From Fictibacillus aquaticus (GTDB taxonomy: Bacteria > Bacillota > Bacilli > Bacillales > Fictibacillaceae), in assembly GCF_002245695.1 (NCBI RefSeq), contig NZ_NOII01000001.1, positions 868,001 to 932,000 on the forward strand: a stretch of 64,000 bases of DNA, in the 5' to 3' direction. This document shows, piece by piece, positions 32,659 through 41,711 of this stretch. Below the pieces are notes generated by a model. That model was not told the DNA's origin, did no database searches, and saw nothing but the letters and a program-made list of their open reading frames with translations. Position 1 is the stretch's first letter. Each line of letters begins with the position of its first letter. The position numbers were made by a program, and so were the translations under genes.

Positions 32659-33438
32659 ATGATTTATTGGCTGTTGTTTCAAAAAAGCTTTTTGCGCAAT
32701 ATGCAGTATAGGCTCGCTCATCTGATCAACAACGCGGCAAGTGCAATCTTCGGTTTTGTTTTTATGGCGGTATGGGTTGGGGTACTGACTGGAAAGGAAA
32801 GCGGGAGCCCTTACAGCATCCAGGATATGGTCCATTACATCGGTACCGGTCAAGTGTTTTTGTGGCTCACTGTTTTTCTGACAGCCGGCTTAAACATACA
32901 GAACGGTGTAAGAAGCGGCGCCATCACTATGGAGCTTGCCCGACCTGTTCATTACTTTTCTTATGTAACTGTTCAGGAAGCAGGAAGAATCGCTTACAAC
33001 CTGCTTTTCCGTTCTATTCCTATCGCGCTCGTTTATGTATTGACGGTCGGCTTCTATGTTCCGGAAAACGCTGTATCTCTTCTTTATATTTTTATATCGG
33101 CCATCCTTGCAATTTTTATATCGTTAAATCTTACATATTTAGTCGGCATCTCATCAATCTGGACGACGGAAATCTCATGGGCACATTTCGTTCTCATCAC
33201 ACTCCTGTTCGGTTTCGGCGGTCAGCTGGTACCGATTGATCTGCTTCCCAAACCAATTTATTCTATTGTGGCACTCACTCCTTTTCCATGTGTCCTTTAT
33301 TATCCAGTAATGATGTACTTAGAGAAAGCGGCTCCGCATGTATTGCTGATTCAGGCATCATGGGCAGCTGCACTGACAATGATCAGTTTTTGGGTGACAA
33401 ACATCGCTCGCTCCAAAATTGAAATTCAAGGAGGGTGA
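32659..33438 (+). CDS. ABC-2 type exporter permease 1
   Basis: 259 residues, six hydrophobic segments, of the ABC-2 family usually paired with a second permease and a DrrA-like ATPase. AGAAGGGGGATACG precedes the ATG. First gene of a three-gene operon. Confidence 0.88.
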   Translation: MIYWLLFQKSFLRNMQYRLAHLINNAASAIFGFVFMAVWVGVLTGKESGSPYSIQDMVHYIGTGQVFLWLTVFLTAGLNIQNGVRSGAITMELARPVHYFSYVTVQEAGRIAYNLLFRSIPIALVYVLTVGFYVPENAVSLLYIFISAILAIFISLNLTYLVGISSIWTTEISWAHFVLITLLFGFGGQLVPIDLLPKPIYSIVALTPFPCVLYYPVMMYLEKAAPHVLLIQASWAAALTMISFWVTNIARSKIEIQGG

Positions 33439-33447
33439 GCACGTCTT

Positions 33448-34233
33448 ATGAAACTATATTTTATTTTGATCTCAGGCAGCCTGAAGTCACGCATGCAATA
33501 TAAGATGAACTTTATCTTTTCAATGGTTTCATACGGGATGATCATGGCGGTTGACTTTATTATGCTCGCAGCCATCCTCCGCCGCTTCGATGATGTGAAG
33601 GGATGGGATCTTTACGAGGTTGGCCTCCTTTACAGCATTTCTTCTATCGCTATTTCTCTTTACAGAGTAATAGGAGCGGAAGTTCACGATTTTGAACGGT
33701 ATATGGTGAACGGAGAATTTGATAGTCTGTTAATCCGGCCTGTCTCTCCTCTGTTTTTGCTGCTGACAAGAAATATCGATCTTTCAAGAATAGGAGGTGC
33801 GATTCAGGGGCTTATTATTATAGCGATATCTGTAGCTGGTCTTATGAAAACAGGAAAAGCGACCTTGCTCTTGATCGCCTATCTCCCTGTGGCTGTTTTG
33901 ACAGGACTTATTATCTGCTTTGCTGTCGGAGTCCTTACTGCTGCACTAGCTTTTTGGACAGAAAAAATTAAAGACTTTCAAACTTTTACACTGTATGCGC
34001 CCTTCACAGCTGCCAATTATCCGATGAACATATATCCTGGCTTGCTCAAGATTATCTTTTTCACCGTCATACCTGTGGCGTTCATGAACTATGTGCCCGT
34101 CATGTACTTGCTTCAAAAAGGCGGAGAATGGTGGTACTTGATCACTCCTGCAGCAGTTGCTGGTGTCTTTTTAACGTTCTCACTGATTATGTGGCATATC
34201 GGCATTAAGCATTATCACAGTACAGGAAGCTAA
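33448..34233 (+). CDS. ABC-2 type exporter permease 2
   Basis: 261 residues, six hydrophobic segments, partner of the preceding permease. AAGGAGGGTGAGCACGTCTT precedes the ATG, 9 bases after permease 1. The substrate is unknown; such trios are often antibiotic or viologen-type efflux systems. Confidence 0.88.
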   Translation: MKLYFILISGSLKSRMQYKMNFIFSMVSYGMIMAVDFIMLAAILRRFDDVKGWDLYEVGLLYSISSIAISLYRVIGAEVHDFERYMVNGEFDSLLIRPVSPLFLLLTRNIDLSRIGGAIQGLIIIAISVAGLMKTGKATLLLIAYLPVAVLTGLIICFAVGVLTAALAFWTEKIKDFQTFTLYAPFTAANYPMNIYPGLLKIIFFTVIPVAFMNYVPVMYLLQKGGEWWYLITPAAVAGVFLTFSLIMWHIGIKHYHSTGS

Positions 34234-34247
34234 AGGAGGAAGAACGC

Positions 34248-35216
34248 ATGATTACAGCAACCAATCTGAACAAGCATTTTAAAGTTTATGAAACAAAAAA
34301 AGGCATGATGGGATCATTAGCTTCTCTGTTTTCAGCAAAACACACTCTTGTAAAAGCTGTGGATGACATCTCATTTTCGATAGGTGAAGGTGAATTCGTC
34401 GGATATATCGGACCGAATGGCGCCGGGAAATCAACGACGATTAAAATGCTCTCAGGCATCCTCCACCCCACTTCGGGAAGTGTTGCGGTCGGAGGGCTGT
34501 CTCCGCAGAAAAATAGAAAAGATAATGCAAGACGCATCGGCATCGTATTTGGCCAGCGAACACAGCTTTGGTGGGATCTGCCGCTGCGGGATTCTTTTGA
34601 AATATTGAAAGCAATGTATAAAGTGAACGATAAAGATTACAACAGCTTTTTAAAGCTGTACGACGATATGCTCGATATCGGGAAGTTCATAGAGACCCCT
34701 GTCCGAAAACTTTCTCTCGGCCAGCGGATGCGAGGTGATCTTGCTGCCGCAATGATTCATAACCCAGACGTTCTTTTCTTGGATGAGCCGACAATCGGAT
34801 TGGACGTAGTTGCCAAAACAGGAATTCGGGCATTTTTAAAGGAATTGAACGAAAATGAAAAGAAGACCGTGCTTCTGACTACGCACGATATGGATGACAT
34901 CGAACAGCTTTGCCGCAGGGTAATTGTAATAAACCACGGAAGGATTATCCTGGATGGAACACTCGAGGAGATGAGGGAGACGATCGGGCTGCCGAGCATC
35001 ATGGAAGTGCAGTACACCAGTAAACCGGAAGTAGCCGCTGCAGCCCCTCTAGGTCTCGAAAGACTTCAATGGGAAGACAGCAAGGTGATTATTCATTACG
35101 ACCGCAGCATCTTATCTGCACCTCAGCTGCTTAAAGAAGTAAGCAGCTGGGGCGAACCCGTCGATATCCAGATGAAAGAACCGGACATTGAAGACATTAT
35201 TCAGAAGATCTACTAA
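34248..35216 (+). CDS. ABC exporter ATP-binding protein
   Basis: 322 residues. Walker A GPNGAGKST, signature LSLGQRMRGDL, Walker B VLFLDEPTIGLD, and a switch His in TTHDMDD; the C-terminal extension about 230-320 is typical of drug-exporter ATPases. AAAGGAGGAAGAACGC before the ATG. Powers the two permeases upstream. Confidence 0.93.
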   Translation: MITATNLNKHFKVYETKKGMMGSLASLFSAKHTLVKAVDDISFSIGEGEFVGYIGPNGAGKSTTIKMLSGILHPTSGSVAVGGLSPQKNRKDNARRIGIVFGQRTQLWWDLPLRDSFEILKAMYKVNDKDYNSFLKLYDDMLDIGKFIETPVRKLSLGQRMRGDLAAAMIHNPDVLFLDEPTIGLDVVAKTGIRAFLKELNENEKKTVLLTTHDMDDIEQLCRRVIVINHGRIILDGTLEEMRETIGLPSIMEVQYTSKPEVAAAAPLGLERLQWEDSKVIIHYDRSILSAPQLLKEVSSWGEPVDIQMKEPDIEDIIQKIY

Positions 35217-35245
35217 CAGAAAATGAAAAAGTCCTTTAAACAAAT

Positions 35246-35332
35246 TGTGGAGCGGTGATCTCCGCTCCAGGGTGCTGAGCTTTCCGCGGGGCGTGCGCCT
35301 GAAACGGAGATCAACATCTTCTCTGAATTCTT
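35246..35332. repeat. GC-rich dispersed repeat, copy D (short)
   Basis: GTGATCTCCGCTCCAGGGTG (the inverse of copy C's right end) is joined to CGCCTGAAACGGAGATCAAC (the right end of copies A and B), so it is a palindromic, internally deleted form. Confidence 0.7.
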
Positions 35333-35344
35333 TAAAGTTGTTGT

Positions 35345-36226
35345 TTAGGAAGTAATCTTTTCTTTTGTATGGCTGAGCCAATCAGACAATCCCTCGAAGG
35401 CTTCGATGGTGTCAATGCGGCCTTGGTCGTACAGAGCACTTAGCTTGGCAGGGCTGCGCTCTATGCGTCCTACATCAAGCTTTGCTGAAGGGCGGATGAC
35501 GAACACGTTCCCTTTTTCTTCTTCGTGTTCAATATAGTCGAGAGTTTCGTTATATTTTTCATAGCGGTTCACGAGTGCTGTAAACAGCCCTTCATATTGA
35601 GGATACTTTTTCTTAATCAGCCATGTCATCCGTGGCTTTTTCTTGCGGTAGCCTTTGTTCTGCGTCAGCACGATGACATTGCGAAGGAATCCGTCCTGCA
35701 CAGCTCTTTTCACTGGGACCGGATCGCTGATTCCTCCATCTAGCAAGTGCATATCTTGATACGTGATGACCGGGGCCATAAAAGGCAGCGATGCCGATGC
35801 TCTCAGCAAGGTTAGCATGTGCGGGAGGTGTTCACTTTTTTCATAGTAAACCGGATTTCCGCTATGGCAGTCGGTTGCAACGATCACAAATTTTTCTGTG
35901 CTTTTGTTAAAGGATTCAAAATCAAACGGCACATGCTTGTTCGGCAAATCGTCAAAAATAAAATCCATGCCGAACAATCCTTTTTTCTTGAACAGCCAAT
36001 TTTTATAGGAAAGGTACTCCGGGTGGGTAATATAATCCACGTTCACCGTACGGTTCCGGCCGTGCTGCCTCGACAAATAAGATGTCGCGTTGCATGCCCC
36101 TGCTGAAACACCGATCACATAGGGCAAATAAAGATCGCGTTCCATAAAAACATCAAGCACACCGGCTGTATAAACACCGCGCATGCCGCCTCCTTCTAAT
36201 ACAAGACCGCAGTTGTCCAAACTCAT
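35345..36226 (-). CDS. Patatin-like phospholipase
   Basis: 293 residues. Oxyanion loop EGGGMRGVY, nucleophile elbow GVSAG and catalytic Asp in LLDGG: a complete Ser-Asp dyad of the RssA/YjjU branch. It likely hydrolyses acyl ester bonds of lipids; no signal peptide, so cytosolic. Confidence 0.9.
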   Translation of the reverse strand: MSLDNCGLVLEGGGMRGVYTAGVLDVFMERDLYLPYVIGVSAGACNATSYLSRQHGRNRTVNVDYITHPEYLSYKNWLFKKKGLFGMDFIFDDLPNKHVPFDFESFNKSTEKFVIVATDCHSGNPVYYEKSEHLPHMLTLLRASASLPFMAPVITYQDMHLLDGGISDPVPVKRAVQDGFLRNVIVLTQNKGYRKKKPRMTWLIKKKYPQYEGLFTALVNRYEKYNETLDYIEHEEEKGNVFVIRPSAKLDVGRIERSPAKLSALYDQGRIDTIEAFEGLSDWLSHTKEKITS

Positions 36227-36245
36227 GCACCTCTGATCGTTTTGT

Positions 36246-37022
36246 TTAAATAAGGCCTAAATGCTTTAATCCATAATAGATTCCGTCTTCATCAACACTC
36301 TTCGTGACAAAATCAGCTGCCTCTTTTGCTTCTGAAAGCCCATTACCCATCGCAACTCCAGTACCCGCCGCTTTTAGCATCTCCAAATCATTTAGTGCAT
36401 CGCCAAACGCAAAGATATTCTCTCTTTTGACCCCAAGCTTATCAACGAATGCATCAATACCCTTTGCTTTCGATCCTCCGTGAGGGAGAACGTCAAGACA
36501 ATGCTCATGCCAACGGATAAATCCGTAAGTATCGCTGTAGCTGTCTTTATAAGGAAGCTCGTCTTTTTCCTGACAGAACAGCAGTACTTGATAGACATCA
36601 TTCTGTTTATAATATTGCGGAGAATGAATTGGATAAGACGGCATCAGATTGTACGTACAAGCTTCGATGATCTCATGTTTTTCCACGTTGCTTGTCGCTC
36701 CTTGATGATCTAGATAAACAAGGGGGTGACCCATCTGCTCCGCTTCTTTCTCCAGCTTCTCCAATACTTTTGTATTCAGCGGCGTGCTATGAATGACTTC
36801 ATCCTCAAACATGACATATGAGCCGTTAAATGAAACAAAAGAGTCCAGCTCGAGCTCGCTGCGAAGGTCTTTGAACATAAATGGTCCTCGTCCCGTAGCG
36901 ATAGCTGTGTGGATTCCGTTTTTCCGAAGTTTATGAAGTGCCTCTTTCGTGGAATCCGGCACTTTTTTCTCATCATTTACAAGCGTGCCATCAATATCAA
37001 AGAAAACTATTTTATCGTTCAT
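36246..37022 (-). CDS. Cof-type HAD phosphatase
   Basis: 258 residues, HAD fold with D8-I-D10-G-T in FFDIDGTLVND, the motif II Thr (ATGRG), and a C-terminal motif IV FGDALNDLEML. The C2 cap typical of Cof/YkrA members fills residues about 85-190. Substrate: small phosphorylated metabolite, not identifiable. Confidence 0.9.
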   Translation of the reverse strand: MNDKIVFFDIDGTLVNDEKKVPDSTKEALHKLRKNGIHTAIATGRGPFMFKDLRSELELDSFVSFNGSYVMFEDEVIHSTPLNTKVLEKLEKEAEQMGHPLVYLDHQGATSNVEKHEIIEACTYNLMPSYPIHSPQYYKQNDVYQVLLFCQEKDELPYKDSYSDTYGFIRWHEHCLDVLPHGGSKAKGIDAFVDKLGVKRENIFAFGDALNDLEMLKAAGTGVAMGNGLSEAKEAADFVTKSVDEDGIYYGLKHLGLI

Positions 37023-37084
37023 GCTGCCAACTCCTGTAGTTTCAGTCTCCTGTTTATCTTCAGACTTTCTAGGACTGATGTCAA

Positions 37085-38011
37085 TTAAAGTGCACGGGAA
37101 GATTCTGCCTTTATTGGAGTTGTGCTAGGCAATGATAATAAGAATACGGTCAATATGATAAACAATGCGCCTGCCCACTGATAAAGTCCAAACGAAGTGT
37201 GCAGCCAGATAACAGAAACAAATGTAGCGACGAGCGGTTCTGCACTTCCAAGAAGACTGGTCTCTGTCGCTGTTATGTAACGCAAGCTGTCAAGGTAAAG
37301 ATAAAAAGGCAGCAATGTGCCGAACACGATCACGAAAGCAAGTAATGCCCATACTTCAAATGAGTTAGGAACATCAGTAGTCCATGGCATCGTCCATAGT
37401 GAAAGAGCGCTTCCGCCGATTACCATCGACCAGCCGACAATAACGGAGGAAGGCCATCTCCTTAAAAGCTGGACCGGATAAACCGTATATACAGCGACCG
37501 CAACCCCAGACAACACGCCCCAGAATACTGCATCCGCAGGTACGGCTACTTTATCCAAATTGCCATTCGTTAAAAGAAGAAAGGTTCCTGCGAGAGCAAA
37601 TGATATCGCGGCAAATTCGTGTTTAGCAGGCACTTTCATCAATTTTAAACTCACATACAGCGTGATAAAAACCGGACCAAGAAACTGCAGCAGGGTCGCT
37701 GTCGGGGCATTCCCTTTTTCTATACAGATAAAAAAAGTCAGCTGTGCACCAAGCATTCCTGCAAGGCTGAAGATCACAAGCTCCAAACGGCTTTTCTTAT
37801 CTTTCCATATGTTTACGATCTCTTTTCTGCTCGATTGCATGCCCGCAAGAATAAGAAGCAAAAATCCAGCTATAACCATACGGACAGAAACAAGCCACTC
37901 AGCTTGAATGTGATGCTCTTGAAATAAATACTGCGCTGTATTTCCTGAAAACCCCCAAAGCGAAGCACCAATAATTGCAAGAAAGAAGCCTTTCAGCCGA
38001 TTGATTTTCAT
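37085..38011 (-). CDS. EamA/DMT-family transporter
   Basis: 308 residues from ATG 38011 (GGAGGGCAGATT upstream; a longer frame starting 69 bases earlier lacks a site). Two repeats of five transmembrane helices, RhaT/EamA type. Exports or imports small metabolites; specificity unknown. Confidence 0.9.
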   Translation of the reverse strand: MKINRLKGFFLAIIGASLWGFSGNTAQYLFQEHHIQAEWLVSVRMVIAGFLLLILAGMQSSRKEIVNIWKDKKSRLELVIFSLAGMLGAQLTFFICIEKGNAPTATLLQFLGPVFITLYVSLKLMKVPAKHEFAAISFALAGTFLLLTNGNLDKVAVPADAVFWGVLSGVAVAVYTVYPVQLLRRWPSSVIVGWSMVIGGSALSLWTMPWTTDVPNSFEVWALLAFVIVFGTLLPFYLYLDSLRYITATETSLLGSAEPLVATFVSVIWLHTSFGLYQWAGALFIILTVFLLSLPSTTPIKAESSRAL

Positions 38012-38172
38012 AATCTGCCCTCCATGATCTGTTAACATATTATAGAAATTATGAAGGCTCAGGTCTGCTTTGACAACCATTTAATAAGGACATCTCAGGA
38101 AAAATATTTTTTTATGCATGCATAAAATTACCAATGTTAACCCAACACTATACATACAAGGAGGTGATACAT

Positions 38173-38379
38173 ATGGCACGCAACAACAACTCTAACGAAT
38201 TAGTCGTTGCTGGAGCTCAAGCAGCGCTTGATCAAATGAAGTATGAGATCGCTTCAGAATTTGGTGTACAACTAGGACCTGACACAACTTCACGCGCTAA
38301 CGGATCTGTCGGCGGTGAAATCACTAAACGTCTTGTACAAATGGCTGAGCAGCAGCTTGGCGGAGGATACCGCCGTTAA
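38173..38379 (+). CDS. Small acid-soluble spore protein, alpha/beta type
   Basis: 68 residues. Core motifs [20 protein letters not shown] and [16 protein letters not shown], and the germination protease site around YEIASEFGV, are those of SspA/SspB proteins that coat spore DNA. AAGGAGGTGATACAT precedes the ATG. A sigma-G promoter is expected upstream, but I could not find a convincing one. Confidence 0.97.
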   Translation: MARNNNSNELVVAGAQAALDQMKYEIASEFGVQLGPDTTSRANGSVGGEITKRLVQMAEQQLGGGYRR

Positions 38380-38390
38380 GGCACCCTTCG

Positions 38391-38420
38391 AAAAGGACAG
38401 AGACACGCTGTCCTTTTTTG
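38391..38420 (+). terminator. Terminator of the SASP gene
   Basis: AAAGGACAG, loop AGACACG, CTGTCCTTT, then TTT. Confidence 0.9.
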
Positions 38421-38467
38421 CGTTTATAAAAATGTTCATTTCGAACTTTGTTTTAAAAATGAGCGAT

Positions 38468-39103
38468 TTAGTTCGTAATCGGCTCAATGCAGCCTGGTTC
38501 GTTGTTTTTCACGTTGTTAACAGCTGCAGAAACAGGAATCGCTTCTAATTTTAATTCAGAATTTCTCGTAAGTTCATCATCATGATAGGAAAGCCACTTC
38601 TTACCTTCTTCGATTGACATAAACATCGGCATACGGTGATGATATGGCTCAAAAAAATGGTCTGCCTGCTTTGTCAGGATGGCACATGCCGCTGGTTTCT
38701 CTTTCTTCTCAGGATTTCGGGTCCAGATGCCCGCGAATGCAAATAAGCCTTCATCTCTTTTAGTAAACCGGTAAGGCTGCTTCCCTCTGCCCTCAGGACG
38801 CCACTCATAATATCCGCTTGTTAAAATAAGACAGCGGCGCTTAGCAAACGACTCGCGAAAGCTCTGTTTTTCGCTGACAGTCTCAGCCCTTGCATTGATG
38901 ACCGGTTTTGCTTTTCCCTCATAAAATACAGGATATCCCCACTCCAAATATCCCGCTTTATATGCATTTCTTCCAGCTACAACAGCCAGCACACCCTGGC
39001 TCGGAGCAATGTTGTAGCGCTTTTCGTACTCCAGCTCTTGATCTAGATCAAAAGCATCGACTATCACTTCTATATCCGCATACAAAAAATACCTTCCGCA
39101 CAT
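38468..39103 (-). CDS. SRAP (HMCES/YedK)-family abasic-site processing protein
   Basis: 211 residues starting MCGRY, so Cys2 becomes the N-terminal nucleophile that crosslinks to abasic sites in single-stranded DNA. N70 and E74 (NARAE), E100 (YYEW), and the His in YHHRMP complete the site. AAAAGGGGATGATTAC before the ATG. It protects stalled replication forks from abasic-site breakage. Confidence 0.95.
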   Translation of the reverse strand: MCGRYFLYADIEVIVDAFDLDQELEYEKRYNIAPSQGVLAVVAGRNAYKAGYLEWGYPVFYEGKAKPVINARAETVSEKQSFRESFAKRRCLILTSGYYEWRPEGRGKQPYRFTKRDEGLFAFAGIWTRNPEKKEKPAACAILTKQADHFFEPYHHRMPMFMSIEEGKKWLSYHDDELTRNSELKLEAIPVSAAVNNVKNNEPGCIEPITN

Positions 39104-39170
39104 GTAATCATCCCCTTTTGACTGGATGAATGAATCACTGCAGGATAAAACTAACCATGAGGTGATTGCA

Positions 39171-39404
39171 GTGATCAAACCATTAATCATTTATCTTTTT
39201 ACACTCTTTTGCATGACCATCATAATCTTCATCCTGGACTATTCCATAGGAATGGGTCCAATGGATGTAATGCACCGTTCATTTTTGTCTTTTTTTAAAT
39301 ATGTCGACAAAATTGAGTACGTGATTACGCTGTTCTTTCTTTTCTTCCCTTTCATGTCATTTGCTATGTCAAAGTGGAAGAACCGGAAGCGAGCTTCTTC
39401 TTGA
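39171..39404 (+). CDS. Small membrane protein
   Basis: 77 residues from GTG 39171 (GAGGTGATTGCA upstream). Two transmembrane helices flank a loop, with a basic C-terminus (KWKNRKRASS). Unknown function. It overlaps the 3' end of the convergent gerAB-type gene by 41 bases, which is unusual but possible. Confidence 0.55.
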   Translation: MIKPLIIYLFTLFCMTIIIFILDYSIGMGPMDVMHRSFLSFFKYVDKIEYVITLFFLFFPFMSFAMSKWKNRKRASS

Positions 39405-40494
39405 TGCTTTTTTTCCTTATCAGATAGATAACCGTAAAGAAAACAGGGATGATGAGCTGAAAAGGAACATGGATAAAGTGAGGCACGATGTTAAGCCCTT
39501 CGTTAATGTGTTCCACAAAATTAGATGCAACAGCAACAGATCCAAATAAAATGACGATTCCAAGCGGCATGAGCAGACTGCGTTCTTCTTTTACGGAGAA
39601 TACGTCCTGCGCTATCTTAACGGAAACATACAGAAACACCGCGATTTTAAAGAATCCTCCCGTAATTAATGTGAATACCACAAGGGCGTCAAGCCGCTGA
39701 ATAAATTCACCAAGGTTAATCTTGGCTACCGCGGATAACAGCGGGAAGAAGACATGCGTAGCCACATGCCCTCCAAGGATCGCGATGTCAGCAGCTACTG
39801 TTAAGCTTAAAATTAAACCGCTTAAAATCATGGCCGTAAGACCTATACTTAAGGCTTTTTTCTTTGTCCTCAAATACGGAAAAAGCATCGTGAACGCGAT
39901 CATTTCACCAAATGGAAATGTGGGAGTAACCGGAAAGGACGCTTTCAGAACGGGCATCCATCCTTCACCTGCTATAGGTTTGATATAATTCCAGTTCATA
40001 ATATCAGCACCTAATACTAGAACGAAAATTGACAGACCGATCAACACTGTAAGAGCAAAGAAAATCTCACCGGTTCTTGCCAGCACTTCAAACCCAAGGT
40101 GCAAAACGTAAATAATGGTTAAAATCATAAGACTGTTTACGACGATGATAGGTGTCTGCACAAATACCGCGGATAGGAGAAGACTTCCAAAATCCCTTAA
40201 AACACGCGCTGCCAAATACATAAAGTACAGCATATACAGCATGTTCAGCACTTTTCCAAAATGCTTACCCACTATTAAAGGCAAGTATTTAGACAAAGGC
40301 AGTTCAGGGAACTGTTTAAACATATAAATATACAACAAAAATAGAAAAACCCCTGCCACAAGACCGATTAATACAGCCAGCCACGCATCTCTGCCAGCAT
40401 TCATTCCAAGTCCGACTAATATCGCGCTGCCCAGTTCAAACAAAACGATAAGCGTGAAGTATTGTTTAATACTGATCTTATATTGTTCTCTCAT
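39364..40494 (-). CDS. Spore germinant receptor, B subunit (permease-like)
   Basis: 376 residues with ten hydrophobic segments, APC-superfamily GerAB/YndE type. It recognises germinant in the spore inner membrane. Last gene of the ger operon; its start overlaps the C-subunit stop by ATGA. Operon order here is A-C-B, not the A-B-C of B. subtilis gerA. Confidence 0.92.
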   Translation of the reverse strand: MREQYKISIKQYFTLIVLFELGSAILVGLGMNAGRDAWLAVLIGLVAGVFLFLLYIYMFKQFPELPLSKYLPLIVGKHFGKVLNMLYMLYFMYLAARVLRDFGSLLLSAVFVQTPIIVVNSLMILTIIYVLHLGFEVLARTGEIFFALTVLIGLSIFVLVLGADIMNWNYIKPIAGEGWMPVLKASFPVTPTFPFGEMIAFTMLFPYLRTKKKALSIGLTAMILSGLILSLTVAADIAILGGHVATHVFFPLLSAVAKINLGEFIQRLDALVVFTLITGGFFKIAVFLYVSVKIAQDVFSVKEERSLLMPLGIVILFGSVAVASNFVEHINEGLNIVPHFIHVPFQLIIPVFFTVIYLIRKKSIKKKLASGSSTLT

Positions 40495-41708
40495 CTGTCC
40501 GCCTCATTTTTTAATTCATATTGGAAAGGAGAAGTCCTGATTCCCGGTCTTCTTATTCGCGAATCCGCTTCTACAGTCACCTCTATCTTAGGAAAGGTTT
40601 TGTCCCAATGCTTGCGGATTTTCCGCCATTTTTTCGGATCAGTCCGATAAATGAGTTCTCCAAAGCCGATAACATCCGTTTTTTGTTTTTGCACAAAGTT
40701 AATCGATGCTTTTATTTCCTTTTCTACTTCTTTATTCAGCAGCTTCTCAAGTTTAAATATTGTATCTTTATTCTCAAAATCTGCAGGACAGTTAGCTTCT
40801 GCAATATTTGTTTCCGGATAAGCAGTGACCTTTATACGCGGTATTTCGCCCTTCATATCTGCTTTCAGTTCTACTTTAGAACGAACAACTTCAATTGCCA
40901 CACTGTCTTTTTTCCCTTCGCAGTCTATGTTAATTACAGAAGAGTTAATGTTGTCCTTGACAAAAACAATACCTCTCGCGTTACTTCCATCCGCCCATTT
41001 TTTCAGCTTCCCGTGTTTAAAAACCGCCATACCATTTAAGTAAAGACGCGCTGGCTTACCTGCTTCATAGTTTTTTGCTGTAATGGCTTGCTCGTCATCT
41101 CCTCTCAGTGATAATCCATTGATAATAGGTTCGCTTCCCTGGCTGATCATCGACTGAAGCACTTCATTAATATCCATGCCGATATTTTCTCCCCACACCT
41201 TTTCCGACACTTCAAGCTTAGATGCCACTTCATCTGCTGAAACCTTATCGATCGCAGAGAACGTTTCTAAAATAGTACCAGGATCCGTACCTCTTGCAAT
41301 AAAAACCTGAATCGTCGAACGGACTTCCGGATCACGGGAAATCATATCGAGAGTATCGTAAATCCCTTTTTCTTTTACTACTTTTTCACTAAGCACCAAT
41401 ATACGCGCATGTGCAAAAAACAGCCTCCTCGGTGTCTGGCGCGAAGCATTCCTTGTCGCTTCCATCAGGTTTTTCCCGTTGCTCGTATATACTGTAAAAT
41501 TCGGCTGTTTCCCTCCTCCACCGCCGCCTATTCCCGGTGATACTTCAGAAGGGTTTACAACTTGAAAAGAAGCCCTCATTTCTCCGTTATCAGCACGGTC
41601 GATGCCGATGCCCATCACGATAGACAACTCATCGAGCTCGTGCTGATCCCAGCACCCTGAAAGAAAAGGAAGTGTGATTAATGAAAGAAACAGCGTGATT
41701 CTTTTCAT
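40491..41708 (-). CDS. Spore germinant receptor, C subunit lipoprotein
   Basis: 405 residues. Lipobox LSGC then WDQHELDELSIVMGIGID, the hallmark start of Ger(x)C proteins. Three-domain lipoprotein anchored by diacylglycerol to the inner spore membrane. Second gene of the operon, 3 bases after the A-subunit stop. Confidence 0.95.
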   Translation of the reverse strand: MKRITLFLSLITLPFLSGCWDQHELDELSIVMGIGIDRADNGEMRASFQVVNPSEVSPGIGGGGGGKQPNFTVYTSNGKNLMEATRNASRQTPRRLFFAHARILVLSEKVVKEKGIYDTLDMISRDPEVRSTIQVFIARGTDPGTILETFSAIDKVSADEVASKLEVSEKVWGENIGMDINEVLQSMISQGSEPIINGLSLRGDDEQAITAKNYEAGKPARLYLNGMAVFKHGKLKKWADGSNARGIVFVKDNINSSVINIDCEGKKDSVAIEVVRSKVELKADMKGEIPRIKVTAYPETNIAEANCPADFENKDTIFKLEKLLNKEVEKEIKASINFVQKQKTDVIGFGELIYRTDPKKWRKIRKHWDKTFPKIEVTVEADSRIRRPGIRTSPFQYELKNEADR

Positions 41709-41711
41709 CCG

